A stretch of DNA of 64,000 nt from Baylisascaris procyonis (taxonomy: Eukaryota > Nematoda > Chromadorea > Rhabditida > Ascarididae), in assembly GCA_037389465.1 (NCBI GenBank), contig JAZARR010000082.1:5568501-5632500 (forward strand). Reading direction: 5' to 3'. A model generated the notes under the pieces. It had not been told where the DNA came from, made no database searches, and worked only from the letters and a program-made list of their open reading frames with translations. The first letter of the stretch is position 1; each line of letters starts with the position of its first letter. This document shows, piece after piece, positions 1 through 23,787 of the stretch. A program made the translations under genes and the position numbers.

Positions 1-1925
1 ATCCTAGAACAAGCGCCTCACATATACTGTACGCCCAAAATACGTTGAACAATGCGATTAGGCCACCCATTGACATGATCCACCTGTAAATGTCAAGCAA
101 TTTACCTGGCAGGTATTGAAGAGGAATTGAATCGAGTTTATCAGGGATTTATCCGCGAGATTTGCATAATATCAGAGGTGGACGGAAATCATTAACGGTT
201 GCTATCAAGGTTTGAAGCATCGAGTACTATGGTGGAGATCAGAACCGTAAACTCGAGCTTTGGTTATGGGCATATTCGCGAGCATAAATTGTTTTTGAAA
301 GAAAATCTACATCCTATAAAGTCTTGGGTAAATTCGATAAATGGAAGGTGAGAAACGATCATAGGCACATCGGCGACTCAAGGCTGAGAGAGGTGATATG
401 TTATCGGCTTCCAGCTAGGTTATCAACCTTATCACGCTACCTGCCGAGTTTTTTGCTACTTATTTCTGCCTTATTGACCATATCGTATTGTAAAGGTTAA
501 TCCCATATTATTTAACTCTTTCATTTTACACCAAGGTGACCTTTCATACAGGTGGAAAATATTTAAGTACCACCTGATTCTCTCATTTATTTCTAAGGCT
601 TTTATTCGAACGGCTCAAACTCTCAAGTAGATCATCTAGGTAATTGATATATCATTCAAATTCGGAAGGTATATTTTATTTACATAAAGAAGTTTTGTAT
701 ATTATTTTCATTAATTATAACTCAACGCTTGATGATTTATCAACTATGTGGTTGTAAATGATATTTTTTGAATTACAATTTATATATGATCATTCTGATC
801 AAGATATATATATATATATATATTAGTGCAATTGATTGTATATATAATCCGCAAGCAATAAATTCAACCAAAATTTCAAAAAATTACTAAAAGAATTTTT
901 CTATTTGAAGTAAAGATAAAGAAGGATTGCAATGGAATATAAAGATTGTAGTTGCAATGAGATAGTAGATTGCAATATTTGTAGATGAGATATGTAAATC
1001 AGCGAACAACTAGGGAAGAGATTAGAATGGTTGGATTGAAATGCGATTGCAATGAGAACAATAATAGAGGCGGTCCTTTATTTAGACCGCGCCCATTTCT
1101 ATTTGACATTCCCATATGCAATTCTCTTCAACTAATGAAGGCATAATGAACGTAGTAATTTCTAATTAAACGAATGAATGAAGTAGAAAATTTAATTGTT
1201 TATTAGCTAATTGAGATAATAAATATGTAAACAAATAAATATGTTTTTCAAGGATATTATTAAATATTTTAAAAGATTGTCGAATTATTTTTTATTTTAT
1301 TTTTTATAATGGAAAAGAAATATTCTTATCGGAACATAAGTATTATTGTTGCAGTTATTAGTATTTGTAAATTATGCTTTAGTTGATGATTATTTAAATT
1401 GAATTGAGGCAAAAGAATCTGTTTCTTTTTTTCTGAATTAGATATTATTCACGGTCATCTATGAGTATTGAATTGAGATGTATCTTCTAGATTATTCTTT
1501 TCTGTTGTATTTATTTGTAATTCGTTGCAAGAAGATGAATCAAAATCGGTTCGCGTATTGATGTTTAGATGAGCGAAGATTATTGTTTGGTAATTTTGTT
1601 GAACGGCATTTCAATTGACTAATGGGTATTGCAACGTTTTATTCTAATTATGCTAGAATATTTCGGTGATGGGATTGCTTTTATTTGATGATCAAGTTTT
1701 TTTTTTATTTAGTTTATTTATTTATTTATTTATTTATTTATTTTTTTTTTTTTGCGACAGTCAATTTTAGATAATTGCTGTGGAGTGGGTCGCATTATGA
1801 AAATCAATCGATTTAATGGATTATTGGAAAAAAAAATTTAAGAATATATAGAAGTTAAATTTTTAATTAGTATAGAAATTATGTTTTTTTTTAATTACAT
1901 ATGAATTTTTTTTTTTTTTTTTTAG
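1..1925. other. Upstream intron or 5' sequence of sec-23, no exon seen
   Basis: No stretch resembling the missing SEC-23 N-terminus (zinc finger and first part of the trunk) was found here, so this is probably the 3' part of a long intron whose preceding exons lie before the window. It ends in a long T tract followed by AG at 1924-1925, a good acceptor. It holds a TTTA tetranucleotide run and poly-T near 1709-1755 and a short (TA)n near 806-825; otherwise nothing is recognisable. Confidence 0.5.
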
Positions 1926-11828
<9,903 letters not shown>

Positions 11829-14800
11829 TGAATAGAATACTTGAATAATTCAAGTATATAACTGAATGTTTTTTTGTGATATGATTATCGATATTGACAA
11901 TTGTATCGATGGGGAATATTTTGTTGATTTATGGGTGTGATGCTTTTTTTAAACTGTCGATTTAAATTTTACTCTTACTCGATTGGCTCTTAAATTTAAC
12001 TCTTATACGTTCTGATCGCTTGTTTTCTTGTATTGTTGATTTTTAGTAGAAATACTAGTATTTATTATGAATGCGTTTATTGTAATTTTCTCTTTGAAGA
12101 TTTTTTCTTGATCAAAGGATATATTTGGGCGAATTGGGCGATATTTAGAGAAAGGCTATACCGAGTGGTAATACTCTTCTCGTGATATAGAAGATGGCGG
12201 CTTATGAGCACAATTTTAAAATTTTCTATATGATTTTGAAGTTTGATTTCTAGTTGGAATGTTAAAGCTATGAAATTATTGAGTCATAGGTTTTTCTTAG
12301 ACAGAGAGAGGGGGACAGAGAGAGGGAGAGGGTACGGATGTGAATACAAGGATGATTGTTGCATTTCTAATTGCAGCAATAATTTTATGAGAATCACATA
12401 AATCTAATGATTTAAATTTTAAATGAGTTTATTTTATTATCGAAAGGAAATTCTATGAAGTGAAATGCTTATAATGGAATTTGTTATCGTTTTAATGAAT
12501 AATAGAACATATTTTTTTTTTGTTAAAGTTTTCAACGATACAAATTATCTCTATCATGTGAATGTTTGTGCTATTTGATTTTCTCGTTGTTTAGAAAATT
12601 TTGGGGGGAAAATTTATTACATAATGGTTTAGGAATTGTGATTTGAGCGATGCATATATGTGAGATTGATCTATTTTAAGAATTTTGGCACGCCGCGAAT
12701 CCGCATTCACGCATTTCGGGTTCCTTGGTGATGGCAGACTTCAATGCCCATAGGAATGACGTGTTATTTCGTTGTTTAAGAAGTATTTCTTGCAGAATTA
12801 ATTTTTTTTTAAATTACTGATTGAATATTTCAGTATAAAAATTACCCGAATGTTACACCCAGGTATGTCTGCAAGGGGGTTTTCGCAAATGACCCGCAGT
12901 TTTTCAGTTTTTTGGGGTAGGAGGGGAGACCGTTTTTTCCACCGCCTAACCGTCTCATCTGACCACTTGCTGCTTTTGTTCATCTTAAATAAATGTGATC
13001 GATCCACAGAAGTGCTAGAACCATGAAGTGTAAGGTGCGTCTCATCGAACAACTGCTTCAGATCAAGCTGTCAGCATAACTGCTTAAGGTGAAGTGTCAG
13101 CAACGACTTCTGCTAAAATCTTCAAGTTTGAGGCGTACTCTTACACCTCATCCTAACGAAACGTCTCGTTGATTGTCTCTAATTGCATTGCGCCAAATTC
13201 AGTCAGTTGCAATCTTGTTATGCGTAACTCTTTTAAGCTCTCTTAAAAATTTTAACAAAAAATTGAACACTGCAAACCTATTTCAATTGTAGAAAGTTCT
13301 ATTATGGTCATTTGAGAACGATGCTTGCCAGATGTACCGTTAATCAGCCGGTGGGGCAGATCGATCTATAAGTTGTGCAAAGATATGCCCGAAAAAAATT
13401 TTTTTGAGGAAAGTTTTGTTATGAATATTGCTGTAATATTGCAAATAGATCACAAAGACGATATGCGAACATCGTGTGATAGCGTATTTCATCGCAAAAA
13501 CCGGTCGGCTATAGAAATTCCCTGACCGAGCCTCCCACCGTTCCCCTATTTTCCCTTCAATAAAGGTCGCCCTTCCCCTCCCTCTCCTCCTTCAAAAAGA
13601 ATGCCTATAATGGTAAGCATATAATGGGTCCGAAACTTTGCATATATTTTGCATCATCGCATGTTCATTTTACTTCAGTCGGCTCATAAAAGTACGGTTT
13701 TTTGTGGAACATTTATGAAAGCGGTCGGATCAGTTAAATCATAATGGCCTTGTTCTGCTTATTTCACTTTTTGTCAATAATTTTTGGAACCGGTTGATCA
13801 GTTAAGAGAAATGATACATTGTGCAAACCCCTTTAGTAAGCTTCTTCACTTCTTTTTCGTAATGTGAGTTTTATTCAGTGCTATGATAAAAAAAATTTAA
13901 TCACGACGACAGTTTTAACGACAAAGAATCGCCAAAGTTTTTTTTTTCCGAATCTTCGCTTACTTTCGCTTTTGCTTATTCATTTATGAATGAATTAGAG
14001 CTAATGCTAATGATTTAATAAAAAAAAAAACGAAAAAAAATTGTTGAAGCTTTTTTCTTTGCTTTTCCGGTTGGATAGTCATAGAACATGTAAATTGTTA
14101 GCTTGAATTTCTTTGCCTTTTTTTTTGAATGACGTGAATGTAGCGACTATTGAGCATTTTATTCGACATGCAAGCTTTTAGGCTTATAAAATTGCAGATT
14201 CTTAGAGAAGAATATAAGATAGTGCATAATCGTTTATTTTGTTTGTTTTTTTTTTTCACGGGAGAAATGATAGATTAGGTGCTAGTAAAAATGATGAATA
14301 AACAACTGTAACGTTGCAATTAATAGAGAGAAATATGTTTGCAAACAAAGCAAAAAATAAGCCAAAAATTATCCCAACTTTCCAAAGTTACCTGAAATAA
14401 GACTCACCTGAACATTCATCGATGATAGATTACGATATAAAAGAGGTGCCAAATCGTTGAAGCTTTTCAAAATTTAAAATTTCCCTCTGAGTCTGAAGTT
14501 TCAACGAAAAAATATTTGCATAATAACTCTACATTAGCAATATTAGACACGACCATCTCAGGAATTCGAAAAAAAGCTTCGCTAATGAATTGTTTATATC
14601 GCTTTCAGCTTATCTTATATGTGATGATGATTTTTCGTTGATTAGTATCAACGTTCAGATGACGATCTAGTCAATAAGGGATTCTGTCGACGCAAATATG
14701 AATAACAACGCCGACGAATCGTCGTCCGATGAGAATGCGATCAATATGCAAGAATATCCGCATCATTATCTATTTTCAAATAAGAGAAGACAGTGTATGG

Positions 14801-15037
14801 ATTGCGATTCGATTCAAATTATCCCAATGAAAAGTACATTGTCCATATATCGTTGTTGTTCTTCGATCATTTAGTGCACACAAACAACGACGATGCTTAA
14901 TTGAACGTTGCCAAGGGGCAGTAAAGTGCAAATATTCACACACACTGCGAAATTGCTGGAGGTTTCCACAAAACTTAAATGAGCTTTACTCTATTCCATA
15001 TTAAAGTCCAGGAATTTCGGGTACAAATAGTTTGGAG

Positions 15038-15038
<1 letters not shown>

Positions 15039-15116
<78 letters not shown>
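15039..15116. repeat. (TA)n followed by (GA)n microsatellite
   Basis: A pure TA dinucleotide array runs from about 15039 and switches directly to GA repeats at about 15086-15115. Confidence 0.95.
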
Positions 15117-15117
<1 letters not shown>

Positions 15118-15178
15118 ATATGGGATAATTTAATAAAAAAAAAGAACGAAAAAAAATTGTTGAAGCTTTTTGTGGAAG

Positions 15179-15250
<72 letters not shown>
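15179..15250. repeat. (TA)n microsatellite
   Basis: A pure TA array of about 70 bp, separated from the preceding TA/GA array by a 60-base A-rich spacer. Confidence 0.95.
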
Positions 15251-15252
<2 letters not shown>

Positions 15253-15699
15253 GCTAAGAGATGAAGGTTATTCGGCATTCTCGAACAAGAAGGAACAAAA
15301 TTGATTTTTATCGTTCCATAAGCGTAAACGTGCTGCTTATTTCCTAAGTTGTTATGGATGTTGCTATAATGCTACTAGATCGACGAATCGCATGTAATTA
15401 TTTAATCTTGTTTCCTAATTGATCGGTTGGTCAAATGCAATCGGTTTGTCGAATATGAAAATTTGATCTCTATAACAATTCAATGAGCAATGAATTTAGC
15501 AGCATCAATGCGCTTCAAATCGTCTTACATTACATTTTCTTGTGAATTATGCATCGAGAGTATGTGTTGAGGTCTTAACGATGATTGTGAATGACGTTCA
15601 GAATGCATTTTTAATGAACGGAATCTTGCTTTTATTCATCATTTCCCTCACGAATGCTTTGTTGTCGAATGCGATTCTATATGGTCATATGAGAAGGAG

Positions 15700-16340
15700 C
15701 AGACAGCTAGGGAATGGAATAGTGCAATTTCTATCAATGATGTTTGCGGCTGTGGAGAGGCGATCAACACTCAACACACATATAGGCACACACACACACA
15801 GCCTAAGGGCTCGTTTCCTTATGAAGTAAGGCGCACACACGAGGCCGCACGCGAGGCCTTAAAGCTGTGTATCGGCGTTACAGGCAACACTATATCGACG
15901 GGGCAGCATCAGCCGGCTGGCGGCCCCTACCCGGCTTCTCTTATTCGCTACGGCAAGTTTTCCTCGTTCATTTAGATGTATGCTCGCATACGCATGTATA
16001 TGTTTACTTGCGTATAAATGCTTCTCTAAAATTACTTACTCCTATAACAGTCGTAATCTTACTCTATTATCCCATCACCTTTTCTTTCAACTAACTCTCT
16101 TTCGTTGTTCTAGGTGTTACCGGTACCGAAAAAAATCTGGTAGCATGAATGAGGCCGTAAGGGCGTTTTCATAGTTGCGCGATAGTTGAGGCCTCGAAGT
16201 CGATCGATGCTTAGCTAGCTAGTCGTCGTGGTCGCCATCGTTGCTCGGCCCCATTCAGGCGAAACCTACGTCATTTGAGTGTGCAGGCGCGTTGCGTTCC
16301 CTTGATGCTTTAAACAAGGTTAAGCTAAGATCGTTGCTTC
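15700..16340. other. GC-richer island, function unknown
   Basis: This stretch is visibly richer in G+C and CpG than its surroundings. It includes GAGGCCGCACGCGAGGCC near 15840, CGGCTGGCGGCCCCTACCCG near 15913, and a second block at 16150-16310 with several GGCC and CGCG-type words. It also holds a short (CA)n tract near 15775-15801. The open frames across it are short and have no recognisable domain. It could be an exon, promoter or RNA of an unrecognised gene, or a degraded mobile element. Confidence 0.3.
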
Positions 16341-18499
16341 ATCCAGGCTTCTCACATCTTTGAAGCGTTTTTCTTTTTGGTTCGATATACTTACCATTAG
16401 CAAGTGAGCGTTGACAATGATTGAATATATCATTTATAGTGAATATTTCTATTAAAGATTATTTTTTTATATTCTAGAAATCTTCTTTCTTATCTATATA
16501 TGTGATAGGTGATTCAGCTCAAATGCGCGTTGAATGAACTCTTGAAAAATTGAAACAGTAATTGCTAATACAGTAAGAAATTATTGTAGTAACAGTATGA
16601 AATTGTTCTCATAACTCTGATATAGTAGTATATTGTTGCTGCAATGGTTCATTTCCGTCATAGATCAGTTCTGCCAAGAGTTTCGCCTCCTCGTCCACAC
16701 CTCCTTCCTTCATAATTTATGCCGAGGTGTGGGAGGAGGTCGGAAAGGACTGAAGGAGGAGTGATTATCTTATATTATCGATATTGAACCCAGAGATTGA
16801 CTTGTTGATTTATATTGTTTCACATCAAGTAGAGAGGTGATATGCATTTTGGGTAATCTTATCGAGACTCAAAATCCGTACTGTGATACTACTAACTCGA
16901 TATCGTCGTTAATTGCAATCACTTCTTTGCGAAGCGTTACGTGATGCGCATAGGCAAACAGTAAATCTATAAAAAATTATTTTAATTGGATTTAATGCTT
17001 ATTAGGGGCACTGGTGATATTCAACCGGAAATATTGAACGATAGGTTCATCGTCGTTTAATTTAAATGTTTCGGCTAATCGAGTAGATCATTCAATTGAC
17101 AATCAAAAAGCAATATTGGAGCGGAAATAAATTCAAGTAAAAAGCTTAGCGTTGACTTTAAAATTTAAGTGCATGTTTGGCCAAAATGTTAGAGCATGCT
17201 AACATTAGTGCATTGCATAAGATGAAATCGAATTTTCACAAAATTTCCATATTTTTGCATATTTTCCCATCTCATTTTATCTCATTTCTAAAGATTATCT
17301 TAAATAGCGATAGAAAACGCTGAAAACGACAAAAACTCTTAAAATTAAAGCCTATTATTTATATCTTAGTTCATACCGTAGAATTTATACCGTAGCATAT
17401 TACAAAAAAGCCCCTTGCATTGTTATCGTATTTTATTCATCTCATTTATCACCACAGCACCTTAAGGAAAGGATGCAAGTTTAATTTAGTACACGCAAGG
17501 ATCGGCCACCCCAATGATCAGACGACATTGGCTTCTTTATTGCGATAAAATTTTTGCAGTTTTGCATCGTCGTGTTTGTTGAAACTAATTGAGGATACCT
17601 TTAATATCCTTTAGATTTTAAACATTTTTTCGGTAAACTTAAAAATTTTTGCCACTGATTTTTTCGTTGATTTTTCTCTTTTTTTTAAAACAAAATTCAA
17701 AAATTCAATTTATAGATCTAGTCTAGACTATGCAAATCATGATATAACCTTAAATTGTTGAACTATAGGACCTTAGACGTTTGCTGTCACAATGATGAGC
17801 TGCTGAGGATATTTGGTAGATATATTACATGAAGCGGATATGGTTAGCGAGGTTTTTTTCGCTTTCGCAGAGATAAAATTAATCTAATTTTTAAATATTA
17901 ATCTTATTTTTTGGTAATCTAAAGGTGCTCATTTGAAATACTAAATGAGAAAAAAAAAAAGCTTTTTCAGCTGTTCCCTGACATCATCGTTGCACGTCAA
18001 ATTTCTCTTAATTATTTAATTCTCTGCATTCTCTAGGAAGGCCGATATGATCGGAAGCGAACCCGCTGATCAATTCCACGTCTTCCCATCCACCCGCCTC
18101 TATTGCCTATCTGGGTAACCTACTCCCATTGTATACTTGCACAAACCCCCATTACCTATTTCAACAAACACACTAACTCTGAGAAATTCGCTTGTCATCT
18201 TTCATGAGATATGTGTTTACTAGATCAGACATTTGCAGTTGTCATGGAAAGAGGCAACGAAATAGCGTGAAAGAGGAAAGCTGAGGGAGAGAGATGAAGG
18301 CTTAAGAATGTCATACAAATGTCTTTGCACTTTTTCCATTCCTTCAGCAGCTTTTCTCTTCAACAAACGGCTTTAAACGACATAATACTAATGGAAGCTT
18401 TTATGCATCATTAGCAATATGCCCTCTTAGCGGGTTTGATCTATACAATTCCATATGGGGATGTCGTTTCATTGGAAATAACGTTTAATGTATACGACT

Positions 18500-18502
<3 letters not shown>

Positions 18503-18565
<63 letters not shown>
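18503..18565. repeat. (TA)n microsatellite
   Basis: An uninterrupted AT dinucleotide array of about 63 bp in intergenic DNA. Confidence 0.95.
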
Positions 18566-18568
<3 letters not shown>

Positions 18569-21370
18569 TTTGAGTAAGATTTTCATATATCTTGAAATAG
18601 ATTTCTTGATTATCGCTGGCAATTAGTATGACATTTGGCTTTAATATTAATGAAATTGACTTTCACAGTAGTTACTCTATTTCAAAAATTGAAAAATATT
18701 TGAATGAGAAATTATTATAGTTATATTTTACTATAATTAAAAAAGAAATTGTTTTATTATAAAACTCAAATATATTAAAGCAATAATGATATATTAAAAT
18801 TTATTATTAAGATATTACTATTAACAGTATTATTGTTTATTATACGTTTAAATTCGTAGAATCAGGAAAATTAGTGAAAAAAATAATGGGAAATGCAGTA
18901 ATGCTTTATATTTTTGATATTTTTTTTAGTACTAGCCCAACATTATAGAATCATCTAGAATCCTAACTTCATTATTTAATGAATAATTTATTGCTTTTTA
19001 TTATTTATGATTTGTATAACTTTCGACTATGCTAAATATTAGACCAACAAATAGGTCGAATTTTATATTTGTTAGATAGCCATTCTCAGCGGAGGAAGCA
19101 AAATACAACGATTATATATGAAAAAAAAATTGTTTCAGTATTATTTGAATTTCTTTTCAACTGTAGATAGTTTGATCGCTGTGAAACGAAAGATTTATTA
19201 TTATTATTTTTTTTTTCTGCGAGGGGGAGGAAAGAAGAAGGAGGAAAGTTTCACTATGGTCAGAAACTGCCAATTTATAGGGATTAATTGTGGTTTTGAT
19301 TATAATTCCTGAAAAATCCGGAAAGAGCAATAAAGGATGAAGCAAACAAAATCAAACGTGTTGCAGTTGTTCTTAGGCAGATATTTCTTCGGGATCTTTC
19401 ATCATATTTTAGTATCTCGGAGTTGATAATTTATTTTTAAAGAAGTTAGTATCTTTAAAAGTGTATTTATTAAGAAATTGCCTCTCAATGCCAGTTTATA
19501 CATAAAAATTTAAGTCAATTCGTTTTTTTTCCTTAGAATTTATTATTACATATTATCTAATAATTATACAATATAGTATTGTGAATATTTCAGATACTCT
19601 TACAGCTATTATTTCTTTTATCACAATTATATGCTGCTAAAATTTTCTTTGCAAATATTTTTCTTTGGTATTTCTCTAATCAATTTGGAATGAATATTTT
19701 TTGAACGATTTGAGAAATGGTTTTTTTTAGGAAGTTAAGGTTGTCTAGACGTAATTAGCAATTTAAAATTAAAGTCTGTTGTTCACATATTCCAGTTTCT
19801 CGGCAATTTTCCCCTTCTTGATTTCAGTGCTAATTCATAGATTAAATTAGTGACTCGAGAGTGCATCGAGAGTGAAAAAAAAATCTTATTTTTTGAAATA
19901 TTCTATTTATAACGGCTATGATGTTTTTTCTTAGAAAAAATGTCTTTTACAATACTTTCACTTGTTCTATAGCAATAATATTATATCCTTGAAGTGTACA
20001 TTTCCATTTCCCAGAAGAAAAGTAGCATTTCAAATCTGCGCTCTTTACGTCGTCGTTAAAGTATTTCATTAAGAAAGTCATTACGAAAGCTTCTAGATAG
20101 AAAAAAGTTCTGAAGTAAAAAGCACAATATCATCCAATATGAAATATATAACAAAATACTTATAAATGACTATATTTTATTTCTGAAAATATATTGAATA
20201 GAATAATTTCATTGTTGATTAATTTCTATTATTGAAATAAACGCGAATTGTCGTTTAATTTCCATAGATGATTGCAATACATCAAAACTTTTTATTTTCT
20301 ATTTCTTTGCGAATAAAAAAAAAAGAAATTAAATTCCTCTTCCATATTCTAAATAATCATTATTGTATTGTCTTTTAGTTTTATAGGTATCAGTGATATT
20401 TGTTGATCAGGAGTCTATCAGTGATACCTCTTGAACAGGGATCAAGCAGGAATGATAGATATGTAAGGACGAATAGATATAGATTAAGATTAATTCGATT
20501 AAAGTTTGAAATTATTAAATAATAATAGTTCATCAGTCTACTACTTATTGCTGGCATACATGTCTAGAAATATTCAATTGCGACCGTTTTTTTATAACTT
20601 AGTCTTTAGGCATATTGTTTTAAAGGTACAAAAAAACGCTTATTCTGTACACTGTGAATGATTGTTGGTGTAGTAAGTTGTAATTTTATTGCCTGATTTT
20701 TTCTTTCTTTCAAATGATTTGATTTTTAATTTTTTCATACAATCTACGGAGAGAAAACTGAATTAGATAATTGGATTGCATTTTTGCATACTAACTGCCT
20801 CAAGGCATTCTCAGAGATGGTTTTTTTCTCACATACTTTTTTGAGAAAGAAAAATACTTCTAGCATAGAAAAACCACCTAATTGATTTTGTTGATCAGTT
20901 TAGACTCACAGAGGCTATTGATGTAAGAAACACCATAATAAATCATATGGATTTCGGAATAGAGCTGATCGAAAAAGGTGAATCTTGCGAGAGATAATAA
21001 TATGGTTTAATATGGTTAAATGAGGTTTAAAATAACTCAACATTGTTTACCTCTCCAATCTGTTTGCAACAATATTATGCGGACAGTAAATTAGAATGAG
21101 CGATGAATTTTCACACTTCGAATGAAGCAAATAAAATCATTCAGTTTTTCGTTTTGGAATTAGGTTGGCAAAATGCAAATTTATGAGTGAATATTTTATG
21201 AGGCTTAAATATCGGCATGGCCGATTGCAGATATATATCACTGATGAAGGGAAAGCATTTCGGGCTGTTTAGTGACGTTCCCAAATGACGTATTTTTATG
21301 CTCGAATGCAACTAAAAAAGCTATCTTCTCATCTGATAAATACAATGAGGGCCTTCATCTCATGCCATAA

Positions 21371-21534
<164 letters not shown>

Positions 21535-22085
21535 CACATGCACATATTAGCCCAACTCTCAATAAAAAATGCCAGGCTTTGCTAGTTTCATGTGAAATGG
21601 TTAAATGAAGGATTTGTTTTGAATGTGATGATTTTCCGGCTTGAATGTCTCTCTTCGTCGCAGTCGGCTTAGCCGTTGCACTATAATTATGCCGTTTTAT
21701 TAGTTTTTTTTTTTTTTTTTTTTGAAGCGATGTTTAGAGAATTCGAATCACTCTCGAAAAGAAATTTTCTTAATTTCTATAGGATTCTATCGGATTCATC
21801 TTAAAGCAATCAAAGGTATTTGATATACGATAACTTTCAATGTCTGTAATTTCTATGAATTTCGATATTTTAATGAGCATTCATAACAGTGATTGAGAGA
21901 GGAAAACTTTCAATGAGTTTTTTTTTCTCGCAGATGGAAAAGTGAAATGAAATATGAGTTGATTTTTAAATTATTAATCGTCAGAAAATGCTGAATAAGG
22001 GATTACGGTAGTGGAAGGTACATATTTTCAAGGCATTAATCATGCCTTAACATTCTATGAGAACATCACTTCGATGAAATTTTAA

Positions 22086-22193
22086 GAGGGGAGGGGGGCA
22101 AGGGGAGAGCAGGGTGGGGGGAGGAGGGCAAGGGGGACAGGGGGAGAGCAAGGGGGACAGGAGGAGAGCAGGATGGGGGGGGGGGAGGAGGGT
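22086..22193 (+). repeat. Purine-only G-rich imperfect tandem tract
   Basis: Over about 110 bases the + strand is almost entirely G and A, with many G3-G12 runs and recurring words such as GGGGAGAGCAGG and AAGGGGGACAGG. These are imperfect tandem copies of a unit of about 20-30 bp. Several runs of three or more G at short spacing fit G-quadruplex potential on the + strand. Confidence 0.85.
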
Positions 22194-23780
22194 TGAACAG
22201 TAAGGTCGAAAGAATTGACATTTTATTAATGAAACATCGTGTTATAAGTCGTTTATAGTGCTGTCTATGGGATAGCTTGATTGAGTCTCTTATTGCAGTT
22301 GTGATCGGCTTCATTTTTAATCTCGAAGGAATTTCTTATAGGAAGGATAACTTCTATTTGCATCGAAAATGATGATATCTAAAAATATAACGCGTATTTT
22401 TAGGTATAGGGTGTGCGGCCTTAAATTTTTTATGCATAAAATCGTAAAAATTCATAAAAATTTCATAAAAATTTCATCACTTTCTGTGATGGTTTAAATA
22501 CAATTGATGTAATTTACTTCTATTTGTGACTACCTAATAACCGGTTTTTTTTTAAAACGTAGAATGATGCTTAATAAATCGAAAGCGGAAGTTTATTAGT
22601 AATAAGAGAAACAAAAGGAAATTTCTATAGATATTAAATATATGATGGGAAAAGTGAACTTGAAAAAATTGAAAAAAGCCTTTATATATGACAGTTGAGT
22701 AATTCTCATTTCCTATGAAGACGAATGCGTAGGATATTTGCTTATTTTTATAGAAGAATTGAGACAGCGTTACAAAAAGTTTTACAAGGAACATTAATGA
22801 GAAACTTTTTTTTCGAAGTGACTAAGTAATCTCATTTAGTGATTTGCATATTATATCGTATTATAATTTATAGAAATATAAGATATATCAAATCTTAGGA
22901 TATAACTAATCGACAAATAGAGAATATATATCCAGAGGGTTTATAAGCCCGTTGTGAAGAAGATAGCTTTAAAATTACCATCTAATTAAAATTTTCGATT
23001 CATTAGACTTGATTCATCGTCATTAAATGATGCAAAAAATTAAATATATTGAATGTTATTGAATATTCACTCAAAAATAAAATTGCATTAACTTGAAAAT
23101 TTTTATATGTTTTAGTATAAAAACAGAATATTTATTTCAGATAATCTATTTATATTCATTTTTTTTCATTTCTTCGCTCATATTTTCTTTATCTTTTTTG
23201 AATATTTAGAGTTGTTTAATTTTTTCTTAACTCTATAAGTTTTATAACTGTAAATATGAGCACAATTATTCGATTAGCCAATCGTGTGGTAATATGTTGC
23301 AATCGTATCTGATTAAAATATTTATTAAAATATAATAATGAGAAATCTTTAGCTTATAGGAAACTTTATGCTAATATTCTGTTGTAATAATATTGTTTTT
23401 GTGCAATATTTGCATAATTTTAGTAAAAGTACAGTGAAGTGAATTAAAACTTAGCTGTTATTTTCTATGAAATTGCATACTTCATTTATTCCCATTTTCG
23501 AGTTTCATTCATGGCTAGTCATATAGTATATCCATATATACAAACAAATATGCTGTTATAATATATCATTGAGTTGTTTGTTGCATAATGAGTAATGGAT
23601 AGTACCGAAATAGCTATAACGGTATATTTATTGGCTATACTGTAGACAAGATGGTATATTATTAGTTTTACTGTAATTAAGAAGGTATATTATTAGTTAT
23701 CAATGTAGGTAAAATAGATCAATTAGATAGGTGAATCCTCATTTAAAGAAATTTTATTGAATAAATATTTGCATAAATTT

Positions 23781-23787
23781 TAGAATA
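23781..23787 (+). promoter_or_regulatory. Probable trans-splice acceptor and short 5' UTR of egl-3
   Basis: An AATTTTAG acceptor ends at 23783, only four bases before the egl-3 ATG at 23788. This spacing is typical of spliced-leader addition in nematodes, where almost no 5' UTR remains. A 5'-UTR intron is the alternative. Confidence 0.55.

Noticed and set aside
12798..13052. - strand ORF of 84 residues containing FDETHLTLHG, faintly like a mariner transposase
   Set aside because: The similarity rests on one short word. The upstream frame is closed by stops and no terminal inverted repeats were found.
15542..15829. 95-residue ORF with a hydrophobic stretch
   Set aside because: Single isolated ORF, no recognised family, no convincing flanking exons, and its end runs into the (CA)n tract.
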